64,000 bases of DNA from Ruminococcus albus AD2013 (GTDB lineage: Bacteria; Bacillota; Clostridia; Oscillospirales; Ruminococcaceae): positions 434,001-498,000 of the forward strand of contig NZ_JAGS01000001.1 in NCBI RefSeq assembly GCF_000526775.1, read 5' to 3'. The notes below the pieces were generated by a model that worked only from the letters and a program-made list of their open reading frames with translations, had not been told where the DNA came from and made no database searches. The first letter of the stretch is position 1; each line of letters starts with the position of its first letter. Below, one piece after another: positions 42,167-50,776 of this stretch. A program made the translations under genes and the position numbers.

Positions 42167-43807
42167 TCAATTTACAGAAACCGTAACAGCGTGCGCGGGA
42201 GCCTGTGCAGTCACCCATTTGCCGTTTATCTTGGCTACAACAACTGTCTTGTAAGTGCCGCTCTGTACCTTAGGTGAAGTCCAGGTGAGAACATTGCTGT
42301 CGAGCTGCTTAACGATCTGCCACTTGTTAGCAAGGCAAACTGCTACCGCGTATTTCTCAGCGCCCGGAATTGCTTCCCACTTGTAACCGATTTTTCCATT
42401 TATCACTTGTGTCCTGAAATTTGGATAGCAAGAAGCTTCCTTCGGATCAACTGTTACAGCATTTGAGAAGTCCTTTATCCACTGTCCGTCTGCCTTAGCG
42501 ACAACTGCAACTTTGTAGCTGGTGCCTGCTTTAAGGTTTTTAAGTACATAAGATGTACCCTTGCCGTGATTGAGAAGCTGCCATTTGCCGCCTATGAATC
42601 CTGCAACTCCGTATTCTTCTACGCCTTCAACTTCTGTCCAGCAGAGTTTGACTGCGCCCTCGCCTTTTTCATAGGATATGGTCGGTGCAGTGTAAGTAAG
42701 CTTTGGCAGAACTACAATACAGTTGTTCTCCCATGACTCATCGTTGACGGTCACTGTCGCAACATAGCTAATGAAGCCTGTTCTGTTGTAGGTGGCTGGA
42801 TATATTTGTTTTTTTGTTACTACAGCGTCTTCATCGATCGCCTTTTCGCCGCATCTATTGCACTTAACGATAAGGTGGGCGGATGTATGATCATCGCTCC
42901 ATGTCCATTCCGGACTGTCCATGTCGTGACCGAGTGCTTTGACGATGGTATCTTCATAGCTGATCTCATTCACAAACTTTTTGTCGGAATAGTATTTGTA
43001 ACTGGACGTATTGTACCAGTATTCGATATTTCCGTCCTTGGTGCAGGTAGGTTCATTAGCAATATAATGTATGGTCCTGTTGAATTCGCTGATATTACCG
43101 AAATCTATTTTCAGCGATGTGCTCAGCTGGCAATTTCCATTAAGGTCTTCATAAACAGTCATTATACTGTAACTTGGTTTTGCACCCGGATAAACAACTG
43201 TCGATTTGCAAAGAAGCATATGATTCATTCCCGCTACTAACTGACTTCCTAAATAAGCTATCGGACGGACATCTACACCTCCGCGGCCGTCCATCGCCTT
43301 ATTGAAAGCCGCAAGAACATCTTCGTGGGCTGAAAGCGAGGTATCGCCGTCATTGACAGAGTAGCCGCCGGTTGCACCTTCACTTGGGCTGTTCAATACC
43401 GTTGTCCTGCCTATGATCTCCGCATTGCCTTTTAAGTCCTCATAGACATATACCAGATGATAGGAAGGCGTAGCATTTGGAGTGATAGGCTTGACTTTGC
43501 ATAGCATACAGTAATTTGTTCCCGCAACGCACTGTCTTGCCAGAACTGCAACAGGGGTGTATGCAACTCCGTCGAGGTATTTGAGGGCGTTATCCATCGC
43601 GGCAACAGCATCGGGATTGCTTTCGGGTGAAGTATCTCCCCTTACGACCTCCCAGCCGCCTGCGACTTGCTCCGAAGCTTCGTGATATCCGTAATTTTCT
43701 CCTTTATCCTCCGCATTTGCTGCCAAAGCAGGCAGACAGCCTGCCATGCACATAACAGCGGTCAGACCAGCAAGTGTACGCTTAATGACGTTGTATTTCT
43801 TTTCCAC
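42167..43807 (-). CDS. Secreted protein with two cystatin-like domains and two CBM37-like modules
   Basis: 546 residues from the GTG at 43807: ACGGAGGT stands seven bases before it, inside the frame that the earlier ATG would open. Signal peptide 1-32. Two repeats (about 47-132 and 145-225) match cystatins: an N-terminal GG, a helix, then QCVAGTNY (92-99) and QLVAGMNH (189-196), the QxVxG inhibitory loop, and VYEDLxG near the end. Residues 250-365 form a domain with one CxxC (CNRCG), also present in the protein at 46816-48408. Residues 371-453 and 460-546 are CBM37-like modules related to those of the GH53 and GH11 enzymes. Proposed role: a surface-held protease inhibitor; this is inference. 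Confidence 0.75.
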   Translation of the reverse strand: MEKKYNVIKRTLAGLTAVMCMAGCLPALAANAEDKGENYGYHEASEQVAGGWEVVRGDTSPESNPDAVAAMDNALKYLDGVAYTPVAVLARQCVAGTNYCMLCKVKPITPNATPSYHLVYVYEDLKGNAEIIGRTTVLNSPSEGATGGYSVNDGDTSLSAHEDVLAAFNKAMDGRGGVDVRPIAYLGSQLVAGMNHMLLCKSTVVYPGAKPSYSIMTVYEDLNGNCQLSTSLKIDFGNISEFNRTIHYIANEPTCTKDGNIEYWYNTSSYKYYSDKKFVNEISYEDTIVKALGHDMDSPEWTWSDDHTSAHLIVKCNRCGEKAIDEDAVVTKKQIYPATYNRTGFISYVATVTVNDESWENNCIVVLPKLTYTAPTISYEKGEGAVKLCWTEVEGVEEYGVAGFIGGKWQLLNHGKGTSYVLKNLKAGTSYKVAVVAKADGQWIKDFSNAVTVDPKEASCYPNFRTQVINGKIGYKWEAIPGAEKYAVAVCLANKWQIVKQLDSNVLTWTSPKVQSGTYKTVVVAKINGKWVTAQAPAHAVTVSVN

Positions 43808-44074
43808 TTTGAGTACCTCCGTTTTCATAATATCTTTTTACTACACTGGAATGTTGATGATTTATTCATCTAACATTAATGATTATATAACAGCTTTATT
43901 TTTGATGCAAGCATTTTTGCTGACATTTTATATTTTACCGATGATTTTGTTGAAATTAAACATTCATAAAATTGTAAGTTAGGCAAAGGTGACGACTGCC
44001 TGAATCGTCAAAAAGCCCTGAATTTCCTGCATTTTCCATCATGGTAGGACAATTGCAGGCAGAAAAAGCAAAAG
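43808..44074. other. AT-rich spacer
   Basis: Contains the unassigned promoter of the cystatin-like gene. Nothing else recognised. Confidence 0.3.
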
Positions 44075-44105
44075 AAAGATCACAGTTATAGGCTGCGATC
44101 TTTTT
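44075..44105 (-). terminator. Hairpin terminator
   Basis: AAAGATC-CAG pairs with CTG-GATCTTT; T-runs on both strands. Confidence 0.65.
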
Positions 44106-44183
44106 AAAATCCTGTTATTCTGTTTTATGATGAAATGCAGTATTATAGATTTGATAAAGCGATACAACCATCTGTCATCAGAT

Positions 44184-44744
44184 CTACAAATTTTTAGCAT
44201 AGTCGATCCTGTGTCCAATACTATCGGCACTATCCTTAATTGTTTTAAACGTTCGGATATCGGTAAGAAAAATAACATAGCTGTCGCTGTCAATATCTAT
44301 ACCTCCTATGCAGAGGTTTCGCTCTTTAAGCTGTCCGTCAAGTTGACTAAGCCAAAGGATAATGTCTTCATCTGAAGAAAAATCTTTCTCGTCAAGTATT
44401 ATATTTTCGGCGGTAATAGTTTTAAGTTTACCCAGATTGAAAATAAGATCTTCAAGTTCACAGCTGAAATCAAGTTCCGCTGCATATGAGTTATTTATCA
44501 GTATATCCACGCAGCCTATCCACATAAGAGTGTCGGGATCGGCATCATTGTGAGATATTCCACGCTCTGAAAACTGCGTTGAATTTTTAACAGCGTATTC
44601 CTTAGGTGAGTTTGTACATTCGGAGATCTCGGCAGTGATAGCTTCGTTTTCTTTGCAAATTGTTCTGAAAATATCAGCTATTATCTTAGAATTGTCTTTA
44701 CTGTCGCTGGATCTGTTTTTTTTGAATTTGTCAAATAATCCCAT
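44184..44744 (-). CDS. DUF6630-like cytosolic protein
   Basis: 186 residues from the ATG at 44744 (MGLFDKFKK); the AAAAGG site fits this start better than the one three codons earlier. No signal peptide. The parts DADPDTLMWIGCVDILINNS and DIILWLSQLDGQL resemble the DUF6630 family of small acidic proteins that sit near immunity or toxin loci. The family assignment is from memory and uncertain; the gene itself looks real. Confidence 0.6.
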   Translation of the reverse strand: MGLFDKFKKNRSSDSKDNSKIIADIFRTICKENEAITAEISECTNSPKEYAVKNSTQFSERGISHNDADPDTLMWIGCVDILINNSYAAELDFSCELEDLIFNLGKLKTITAENIILDEKDFSSDEDIILWLSQLDGQLKERNLCIGGIDIDSDSYVIFLTDIRTFKTIKDSADSIGHRIDYAKNL

Positions 44745-44880
44745 ATCTACCATCCTTTTACACTAATTATCATTTAAAATAAATTCAACTTTATCGGGCA
44801 AGCAGAATAGTGATCTTTTCTTTGATTATAAAGCATCGGTTCTGAGAAATTAAGTATAGTATATATGATTATTCAATTGC

Positions 44881-45360
44881 TTAAACTGAAACAGTCTGTT
44901 TATTTTCGGTGCCAGTATTTCCAAAATCGATCACCCTGTCACATATCTCCAACGCAGCAGGACGATGTGTAATGATCACTACGGTCTTATCCGTCATACT
45001 TCGCAGATTATGGAGCAAGCGTTTTTCGGTATGCTCGTCGAGTGCTGAAGTTGCTTCATCAAGGAGCAGTATCGGACTATCCGAATAGATCGCCCGTGCT
45101 ATGGCTATCCTCTGCATTTGTCCCTCGGAAAGACCTGTGCCACGCTCGCCCAGCTGTGTATCGATCCCGCATTCGAGCTCGGATACAAAATCATCAGCAC
45201 AGGCAATATGTAAAGCCATGTTGATACGCTCATCATTTTGCATATCTGCTTTATCGGCGAAAGAAACGACCTCACGGATAGTACCCGACATCAGCTGATT
45301 ACCTTGCGGAACATAGGCGAACAGCCTGTGCCATTCAGCTGATAACGTTTTTTTTGCCAT
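44881..45360 (-). CDS. ABC exporter, C-terminal half of the ATPase (split gene, part 2)
   Basis: 159 residues holding the Q-loop region FAYVPQGNQLMSG, the signature LSEGQMQRIA, Walker B PILLLDEATSALD and the H-loop THRP. The Walker A is in the preceding frame (45335-46606). The two frames overlap at a run of eight A; with seven A the protein would read through as one ABC exporter of about 570 residues. An ATG directly before the A-run could restart translation here, but there is no good ribosome site. Confidence 0.7.
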   Translation of the reverse strand: MAKKTLSAEWHRLFAYVPQGNQLMSGTIREVVSFADKADMQNDERINMALHIACADDFVSELECGIDTQLGERGTGLSEGQMQRIAIARAIYSDSPILLLDEATSALDEHTEKRLLHNLRSMTDKTVVIITHRPAALEICDRVIDFGNTGTENKQTVSV

Positions 45361-46606
45361 CTGTATCGATTAGATAATGCTCGCCGCTGTCAAGCCGATA
45401 AATACTCATCAGCAGTTTAAGCACTGTTGATTTGCCACAGCCGCTATGCCCCGTGAACGCAACATATTCGCCTTTTTTGATATCAATGCTGATATTTTTC
45501 AAGATTATCGGCTGATTTTCTTTTGACAGATCTTTGATGCTGTCAACCGCCGGATAGTAAGTGAAATCGGCGTTTTTCAGACCGAATGACCTAAGTTTAT
45601 CGGTATAGTATTTTTTGACCGTATCAATATCCGGTGCGGATTTTTCGCTGTCATCGGAGAAGCCTTCGATCTCCATAAGCCTTTCTGCACTCGCTGTCAT
45701 AGCGTAGAATCTCGGAAGATAACCCGTAATATTCGCAAAAGGTGCTTGGATCTGAGAAATCAGCTGTGTTATCGCAGTCAGTGTGCCATAGCTTATAGTG
45801 CCGAGAAGAATGCCGTAACCACAGTAGCCCACACCAAATAGGTACATTCCGTTCATAGCTATCCCAAAGCCGATGTTACAGAGATTTGAGAAGCGGTTTT
45901 TCTTCATTCGTGAGGACTGGTGCTCCTGCATTTTGGTGACTGCTTCGACTTCTGTCTGCTGTTCGGCAGCAAAAGAACGTATTATCATCATACTGCCGAT
46001 ATGCTCCTGCAGGAAGATACGCAGTTTTCCGTCGCGCTCCTGAACCTGCTTGTGGAGTTTTTTGAGCACTTTACGGAAAGCATAGGTTAAACCGATAAGC
46101 AGAGATCCACACGGCAGGAGAACGCAGGCAAACCGCCAATCCAGCACGATCAGCATAATTACAGCACTTATCATCTTCACGATCATTCCCACCAGACCCG
46201 GGAGTATCTCGACATAGGCATTTGCAACTACAACAGTGTCATTTGTAAGTCTGTTCAGCCATTCGCCAGAATGGACGGCGTTTACGCTGGCAAAGTCCTT
46301 ATGCAGGATATTTCTCATTAACCGAGCTTTGAATATATTTTCAAAAGTTGATTTAGACAGCTCATTCAGCCAACGCAGGACAGCTTTCATTCCTATCTGT
46401 GCCAGCACCAGAAGTACGGTAATAATAACATAATTACGGAAATCCGTCTTGTTATGAGCAGTTGCGTTGTCAACGATATTCCGAAGCAGCAGTGCATACA
46501 TAACACCGCATGCACCGAGAATAGCTTGCACAAGCATAAGCGCGAGAATATACAGCTTTTTATTTTTTGGTACGGCATAGAGCCACTTTATTGCGCTATT
46601 ATTCAT
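45335..46606 (-). CDS. ABC exporter, membrane domain and Walker A (split gene, part 1)
   Basis: 423 residues. Six-helix exporter domain (about 15-290), then the start of the ATPase with Walker A TGHSGCGKST near residue 390. It ends early at DTDGKKNVIS, just after the A8 run at 45348-45355; the continuation lies in the +1 frame (44881-45360). It follows a 34-codon peptide gene on the same strand with a strong hairpin between, so it may export that peptide. Whether an active protein is made depends on slippage at the A-run. Confidence 0.75.
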   Translation of the reverse strand: MNNSAIKWLYAVPKNKKLYILALMLVQAILGACGVMYALLLRNIVDNATAHNKTDFRNYVIITVLLVLAQIGMKAVLRWLNELSKSTFENIFKARLMRNILHKDFASVNAVHSGEWLNRLTNDTVVVANAYVEILPGLVGMIVKMISAVIMLIVLDWRFACVLLPCGSLLIGLTYAFRKVLKKLHKQVQERDGKLRIFLQEHIGSMMIIRSFAAEQQTEVEAVTKMQEHQSSRMKKNRFSNLCNIGFGIAMNGMYLFGVGYCGYGILLGTISYGTLTAITQLISQIQAPFANITGYLPRFYAMTASAERLMEIEGFSDDSEKSAPDIDTVKKYYTDKLRSFGLKNADFTYYPAVDSIKDLSKENQPIILKNISIDIKKGEYVAFTGHSGCGKSTVLKLLMSIYRLDSGEHYLIDTDGKKNVIS

Positions 46607-46635
46607 TTATTGTTTCTCCGGTAAATGCAGTATCA

Positions 46636-46663
46636 ACGGCAGACAGCCGAAGCTGCCTGCCGT
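46636..46663 (-). promoter_or_regulatory. Strong UUCG-capped hairpin between peptide and ABC genes
   Basis: ACGGCAGGCAGC-TTCG-GCTGTCTGCCGT on the minus strand (one G-U pair), 12 bp, with no T-run after it. Fits an mRNA stabiliser or attenuator that keeps the upstream peptide message abundant. Confidence 0.6.
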
Positions 46664-46689
46664 CTGATGCGTGTTTTTTGTATCATTAA

Positions 46690-46794
46690 TTAATCTTCAA
46701 TATCGTCTTCCTGAAAACCGTCAGATGCAACAATGATATCTATGGTTTCAAATTTTATTATCTCCATTTCAGGTTTCTGCCATTTCTTTTCCAT
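46690..46794 (-). CDS. 34-residue peptide, candidate RiPP precursor
   Basis: The reading is MEKKWQKPEMEIIKFETIDI, then IVASDGFQEDDIED. GGAG stands eight bases before the ATG. The leader-like front (KxWxKPEMEIIKF) resembles short Firmicutes peptides found beside ABC exporters and maturation genes. The acidic, Ser/Gly-containing tail would be the core. No modifying enzyme is seen nearby, so it may also be a plain signal peptide or exported factor. It lies between the BspA-like gene and the split ABC exporter. Confidence 0.55.
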   Translation of the reverse strand: MEKKWQKPEMEIIKFETIDIIVASDGFQEDDIED

Positions 46795-46815
46795 TATTTA
46801 TTCTCCAATCGTTTT

Positions 46816-48408
46816 TTAGTTTAACGAAGCAGAAGTAAATACATCTGTATATGCTTCATGTGATCCGTTTTTGTCCATATATTTGATATATCCGCGAACA
46901 TATACTGCCTTATCTGCATTTGCAGCACCGATCGTTAAGTTGATCTTGTATGTACCTCTTGCAGTTGTCAGAGCGGTGTAATGCACATTGGTGTCCGTAG
47001 TGGAAATTGTCGGTTCACCTATAACATAGCTTCTTATAATAGCGGCACTTTGAAGTGTACAACCCTTTGGCAGTTCCCAATCGTATGTGAATGATACCTT
47101 ATTCTTGCCATTTGTAAGAGCCTGTCTGTTAGAAAGATTCATAGTAAGAACAGGCTCTGCCGCAACCTGATCATCAGTATATCTTGCTTCAATGCTCATA
47201 TCACGGGTAGCATAGAAGCAGTAAGTTTCAGAACCGCTGACTTTATTTTCAGTACCTGTTTCATACCAGCCCTCAAAATACTTACCCGCGGGTACCTGTG
47301 CGACAGCCTTTACCTGAACACCGTATCTATACTGCTTTTCAGTACCGTTGACAGTGATGTTAATGCAGGTTTCCTCGCTCTTGGTGCTTTTGTATTCAAT
47401 ATCGTTATAAGTCACGGTGGCAGTGAATGTTCTGAAACCGCCATTGTCAACGACATTAAGTGTCGGCTGTTCGTCGGGAGTTTCGATATCACCGCAGTCC
47501 TTGCACTTGAATTTCACGGTAACATCATAGCTGTCGTCTTTCCTTATCCAGGTCCACATAGGTGAAGATTCATCGTAGGTGTGAACTCCTGTTGCGGGGA
47601 TCATCCATGAGTTTTCGTCTATCTCGGTATAAGTATCTCCGCTTTTGCTGTAATATTTTCCGTTCGAACCTTCGTAATACTCGCTGTTTCCGGATGTGGT
47701 GCAGGTTGCATCTGCGGCGGGAACCAAAGCAAGTGTAACGTTTGGCAGGATAGTTAAATTACCACTTCCTAGTGCTGTATTAGAAAGGTCATATGTTCCT
47801 TTTGAATCATTATACTTTAATCCGGATGGGATGATAGTATTCAAGTTGCTACAGCTAACAAAACAACTACTGCCAATAGTAAGAGATGATGTAATCCTGT
47901 CTTCAAAACTAACGGTCATAAGATTTGAACATCCCTTAAATGCGCTACTACCAATGGAAATAACAGAATTCGGAATGTAAATAGAATCTAATGCAGAACA
48001 ATCCTTAAACGAAGAAGAACCGATACTTATAATAGTGTTCGGAATAGTAACATTATTTAACTTACTAAATTTATAAAATGAATAATTACCTATTTTGGTG
48101 ACACCTGAGTCTACAACTATTCTTGTGATATTATTTATATTATTATACCACGGAGGTCTCGAAGTTGTATTATAATCCGCCATAGCCCCTGTTCCGGTAA
48201 TCGTAAGCACGCCGTCGCTGTCAAGCGTCCATCTAACTTCGGATTCATGACCGGTTGTACCGCAGTTTCCCGATGAACTAACCGTTGCAGCATTCGCCAC
48301 AATAGCCGTGCCTCCTGTCAAAAAGCTCCCTACGTTTGCAGGCACAGCGCCTGCTACAAGAGCCAAAGCCAGCATACCTGCTGTAACTTTTTTCAATGTG
48401 TTGTTCAT
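46816..48408 (-). CDS. Secreted BspA-like leucine-rich-repeat protein
   Basis: 530 residues from the ATG at 48408; the earlier ATG contains the ribosome site GAGGAGG itself. Signal peptide 1-40. Residues 45-85 are a conserved GTxGHESEVRWTLDSDGVLT segment, followed by LRR_5 repeats (about 90-200; IPNTIISIGSSSFKDCSALD). Residues 230-340 resemble the CxxC domain of the cystatin-like protein (ATCTTSGNSEYY, CKDCGD). The C-terminus has Ig-like strands. Likely a surface adhesin or binding protein. Confidence 0.8.
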   Translation of the reverse strand: MNNTLKKVTAGMLALALVAGAVPANVGSFLTGGTAIVANAATVSSSGNCGTTGHESEVRWTLDSDGVLTITGTGAMADYNTTSRPPWYNNINNITRIVVDSGVTKIGNYSFYKFSKLNNVTIPNTIISIGSSSFKDCSALDSIYIPNSVISIGSSAFKGCSNLMTVSFEDRITSSLTIGSSCFVSCSNLNTIIPSGLKYNDSKGTYDLSNTALGSGNLTILPNVTLALVPAADATCTTSGNSEYYEGSNGKYYSKSGDTYTEIDENSWMIPATGVHTYDESSPMWTWIRKDDSYDVTVKFKCKDCGDIETPDEQPTLNVVDNGGFRTFTATVTYNDIEYKSTKSEETCINITVNGTEKQYRYGVQVKAVAQVPAGKYFEGWYETGTENKVSGSETYCFYATRDMSIEARYTDDQVAAEPVLTMNLSNRQALTNGKNKVSFTYDWELPKGCTLQSAAIIRSYVIGEPTISTTDTNVHYTALTTARGTYKINLTIGAANADKAVYVRGYIKYMDKNGSHEAYTDVFTSASLN

Positions 48409-48798
48409 AAGCTCGGTCCTCCTCATTCAAATGTTTTTGTAATTGCCGTATTACATTAAAAGCGCACCGCAAAGAGAACCTATCTCATTGAGATACGCTT
48501 GTATTAACATATAAGAAGAATACAAGTAAACACCGAATGTAAAAGCATAACACGTTTCGGCATACCTGTCATCTCTTTACGCGTTAATTAATAGTTCAAT
48601 TTATATTTCTATTTTAGACATTATAGCATATATGTTCATAATTGTCAAGCAGACATACATTTATAGTGAAATGGATTTAATGATTTGAAATAATAGTAAG
48701 TAAATTATTGAGCGCAGTATATCGAATAAGCTGTTGTTGATCTATGAAGATGAATTTCATAAATGCTATTTAGAAACTTAATTTCTGCTATAAAAAGC

Positions 48799-48858
48799 CC
48801 CCTTTTGCGATAGCAATTCGGAATATCTCTATCATACCAAACTGCCTGACAAAAGGGG
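48799..48858 (-). terminator. Terminator of the galactanase gene
   Basis: CCCCTTTTG/CAAAAGGGG with a long, partly paired loop; CTTTTTA follows on the minus strand. Confidence 0.6.
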
Positions 48859-48902
48859 AGCATTTAATATATTGAATATATTTGTAAAAGATCAGCTGTA
48901 TA

Positions 48903-50504
48903 TCACTTTATGGTAACAGTCACAGCATTTTTGATTGCGTTTGCGGTATCCCATTTTCCGTTTACTCTCGCTGCTACTGCGACTCTATAAGACTTGCCGG
49001 GAGCAAGGTTCTTGGGTGAAGTATAAATGGTGTTGGTGATATTCTGGGTCTGTATCCTCCATTTTCCAGCCAGATATACGGCGATTCCGTATCTGTCAGC
49101 ACCTTGAACCTTATCCCATGTAAATCTTACCTGATGATAATCTTTGCTGTATGAAACTGTGATGTTTGTGGGGTATGTGATGGTATTGTCATTATCTAGG
49201 TCTTTCGGAAAGAATGGCCTCTGTTTTTGGGGATAAATGCGGGTGAATACATCCAGTGAATCGAGAGGATAGCCATTAAAATCAAACAACGCCTGATTAT
49301 CAAAGGACGAACCGCCTGCTGAAGTCACATCGTGATCGTACTCTGATGCATAAGATGATGCCCAGCCTGAACCGTATCTGTCCCAGTTATCTCTCTGCTG
49401 TGACTGCGAGATACCACTGACGCCCAGCCATGCAGGTTCCCAGTAAAATACGCCTATACCTCTTCCCTGACAATTTGCAATAGCCTGAAATGCATCTGTC
49501 AGAGATTCTGTCTGCCCATCAACGGATATATCATAGCTGAGATTAACACCTGTAGACCATTTGGAAATTGTATTTCCGAAACCGTCACCGTCCTCGGATG
49601 TATACGGATAAGCTGTTTCAGCGATCATAACATATTTGTTGTATGTATTGCCAATCGTACTCAGTACGTTGGTGAGATTTTCCGTTGTGCCATGCCAGTA
49701 TGGGTAGTAAGAAGTTGCAAAGACATCGTAATCAAGATTGCATTCGTTCATTATCTTTGCATACCAATAAAAGTGATCTACTTTAGCAGGATTTGCAAAA
49801 TGATGTGCGATCAGAATATTTCTGTCAAAATCACGCACTGCCTTGTCACCGCTTGCAAAAAGCTCACATATTTTGTACATATCTGTTTCGCCGCAGAAGA
49901 AGCAGTTGGTCTCATTGCCCACCTGCACCATACCTATATCGCCGCCGGCTTCCGTGATAGCAGTCAATACCCATGTCGTCCATTTGTATATCTCTCTCGA
50001 AAGGGTATAGTGATCGTGAGTTGCCCAGTATTTCGGGCGTGTCTGCTTGGCAGGATCTGCCCAGAAATCGGAATACTGAATGTCCACCAGCAGCTTGATA
50101 CCGTATTTTGCAGCACGTCTGCCGATCTCGCAGGCAGCATTAACATCGTTGTTTCCGCCTCCGTAGCCGTGACCTTTTCCGTCATTTGGTTCGTTCCAAA
50201 CACGTACACGGATGTAGTTTATCTTGTGGTCGTGGAGCACGCGGAAAATATCTTCTTCTTTTCCGTTATCATCATGGAAAACGACACCCGCCTTCTCTAT
50301 CGAGAGAATTGAGGAAATATCAACACCGCGTATCGGTTCACCGTCATTGACAGCTACGGGAAAAGAATTGAAAATGACGCTCTTGTTATAAGTTGCAGCT
50401 GACGATCTCATTATAAATGCAGAGGATGTCAGCATCATAACAGATGCAGTCAGTCCCGCGCATACTTTTACTGCGCGCTGAAATATTTTTGTCTTCATAA
50501 CCAT
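48903..50504 (-). CDS. Secreted GH53 endo-beta-1,4-galactanase with CBM37-like module
   Basis: 533 residues. Signal peptide 1-37. GH53 domain about 50-435: IRVRVWNEPND near 100, LLVDIQYSDFWADPAKQ near 140, acid/base Glu 198 in VQVGNETNC and nucleophile Glu 296 in VMIAETAYPYT. The C-terminal 90 residues (about 445-533; RFTWDKVQGADRYGIAVYLA) form the module shared with the xylanase. It cuts type I arabinogalactan and pectin side chains outside the cell. GGAGG lies nine bases before the ATG. Confidence 0.92.
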   Translation of the reverse strand: MVMKTKIFQRAVKVCAGLTASVMMLTSSAFIMRSSAATYNKSVIFNSFPVAVNDGEPIRGVDISSILSIEKAGVVFHDDNGKEEDIFRVLHDHKINYIRVRVWNEPNDGKGHGYGGGNNDVNAACEIGRRAAKYGIKLLVDIQYSDFWADPAKQTRPKYWATHDHYTLSREIYKWTTWVLTAITEAGGDIGMVQVGNETNCFFCGETDMYKICELFASGDKAVRDFDRNILIAHHFANPAKVDHFYWYAKIMNECNLDYDVFATSYYPYWHGTTENLTNVLSTIGNTYNKYVMIAETAYPYTSEDGDGFGNTISKWSTGVNLSYDISVDGQTESLTDAFQAIANCQGRGIGVFYWEPAWLGVSGISQSQQRDNWDRYGSGWASSYASEYDHDVTSAGGSSFDNQALFDFNGYPLDSLDVFTRIYPQKQRPFFPKDLDNDNTITYPTNITVSYSKDYHQVRFTWDKVQGADRYGIAVYLAGKWRIQTQNITNTIYTSPKNLAPGKSYRVAVAARVNGKWDTANAIKNAVTVTIK

Positions 50505-50722
50505 CTAATTTTTCCTCCCTATAATATTATTTGGTATAATCAAATAACCATTTTAGTATTTTTATTATATCATCTTTTCACTCGCTTGTCAACGTAATCC
50601 GGTTGACAGACGAGATACGGAGCATATTGAAAATATGGTGCAGTATGTTAGGGGGATAACCATGATTAATTATTTTTTCATTCCTTTTCAAGTAAAATCC
50701 TGTTCAACAGTTCGCATAGTTC

Positions 50723-50751
50723 TTGACATAAATAACACATTTTGCTATACT
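50723..50751 (+). promoter_or_regulatory. Promoter of the Imm26-like gene
   Basis: TTGACA (50723-50728), 17 bp, TATACT (50746-50751). Confidence 0.7.
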
Positions 50752-50776
50752 TATCTGTAAAAAGGAGGTCACAGCT

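Noticed and set aside
45348..45355. A AAA AAC slippery heptamer suggesting programmed -1 ribosomal frameshifting in the split ABC gene
   Set aside because: The downstream frame needs a +1 shift (or loss of one A), not -1, so this heptamer does not explain the join.
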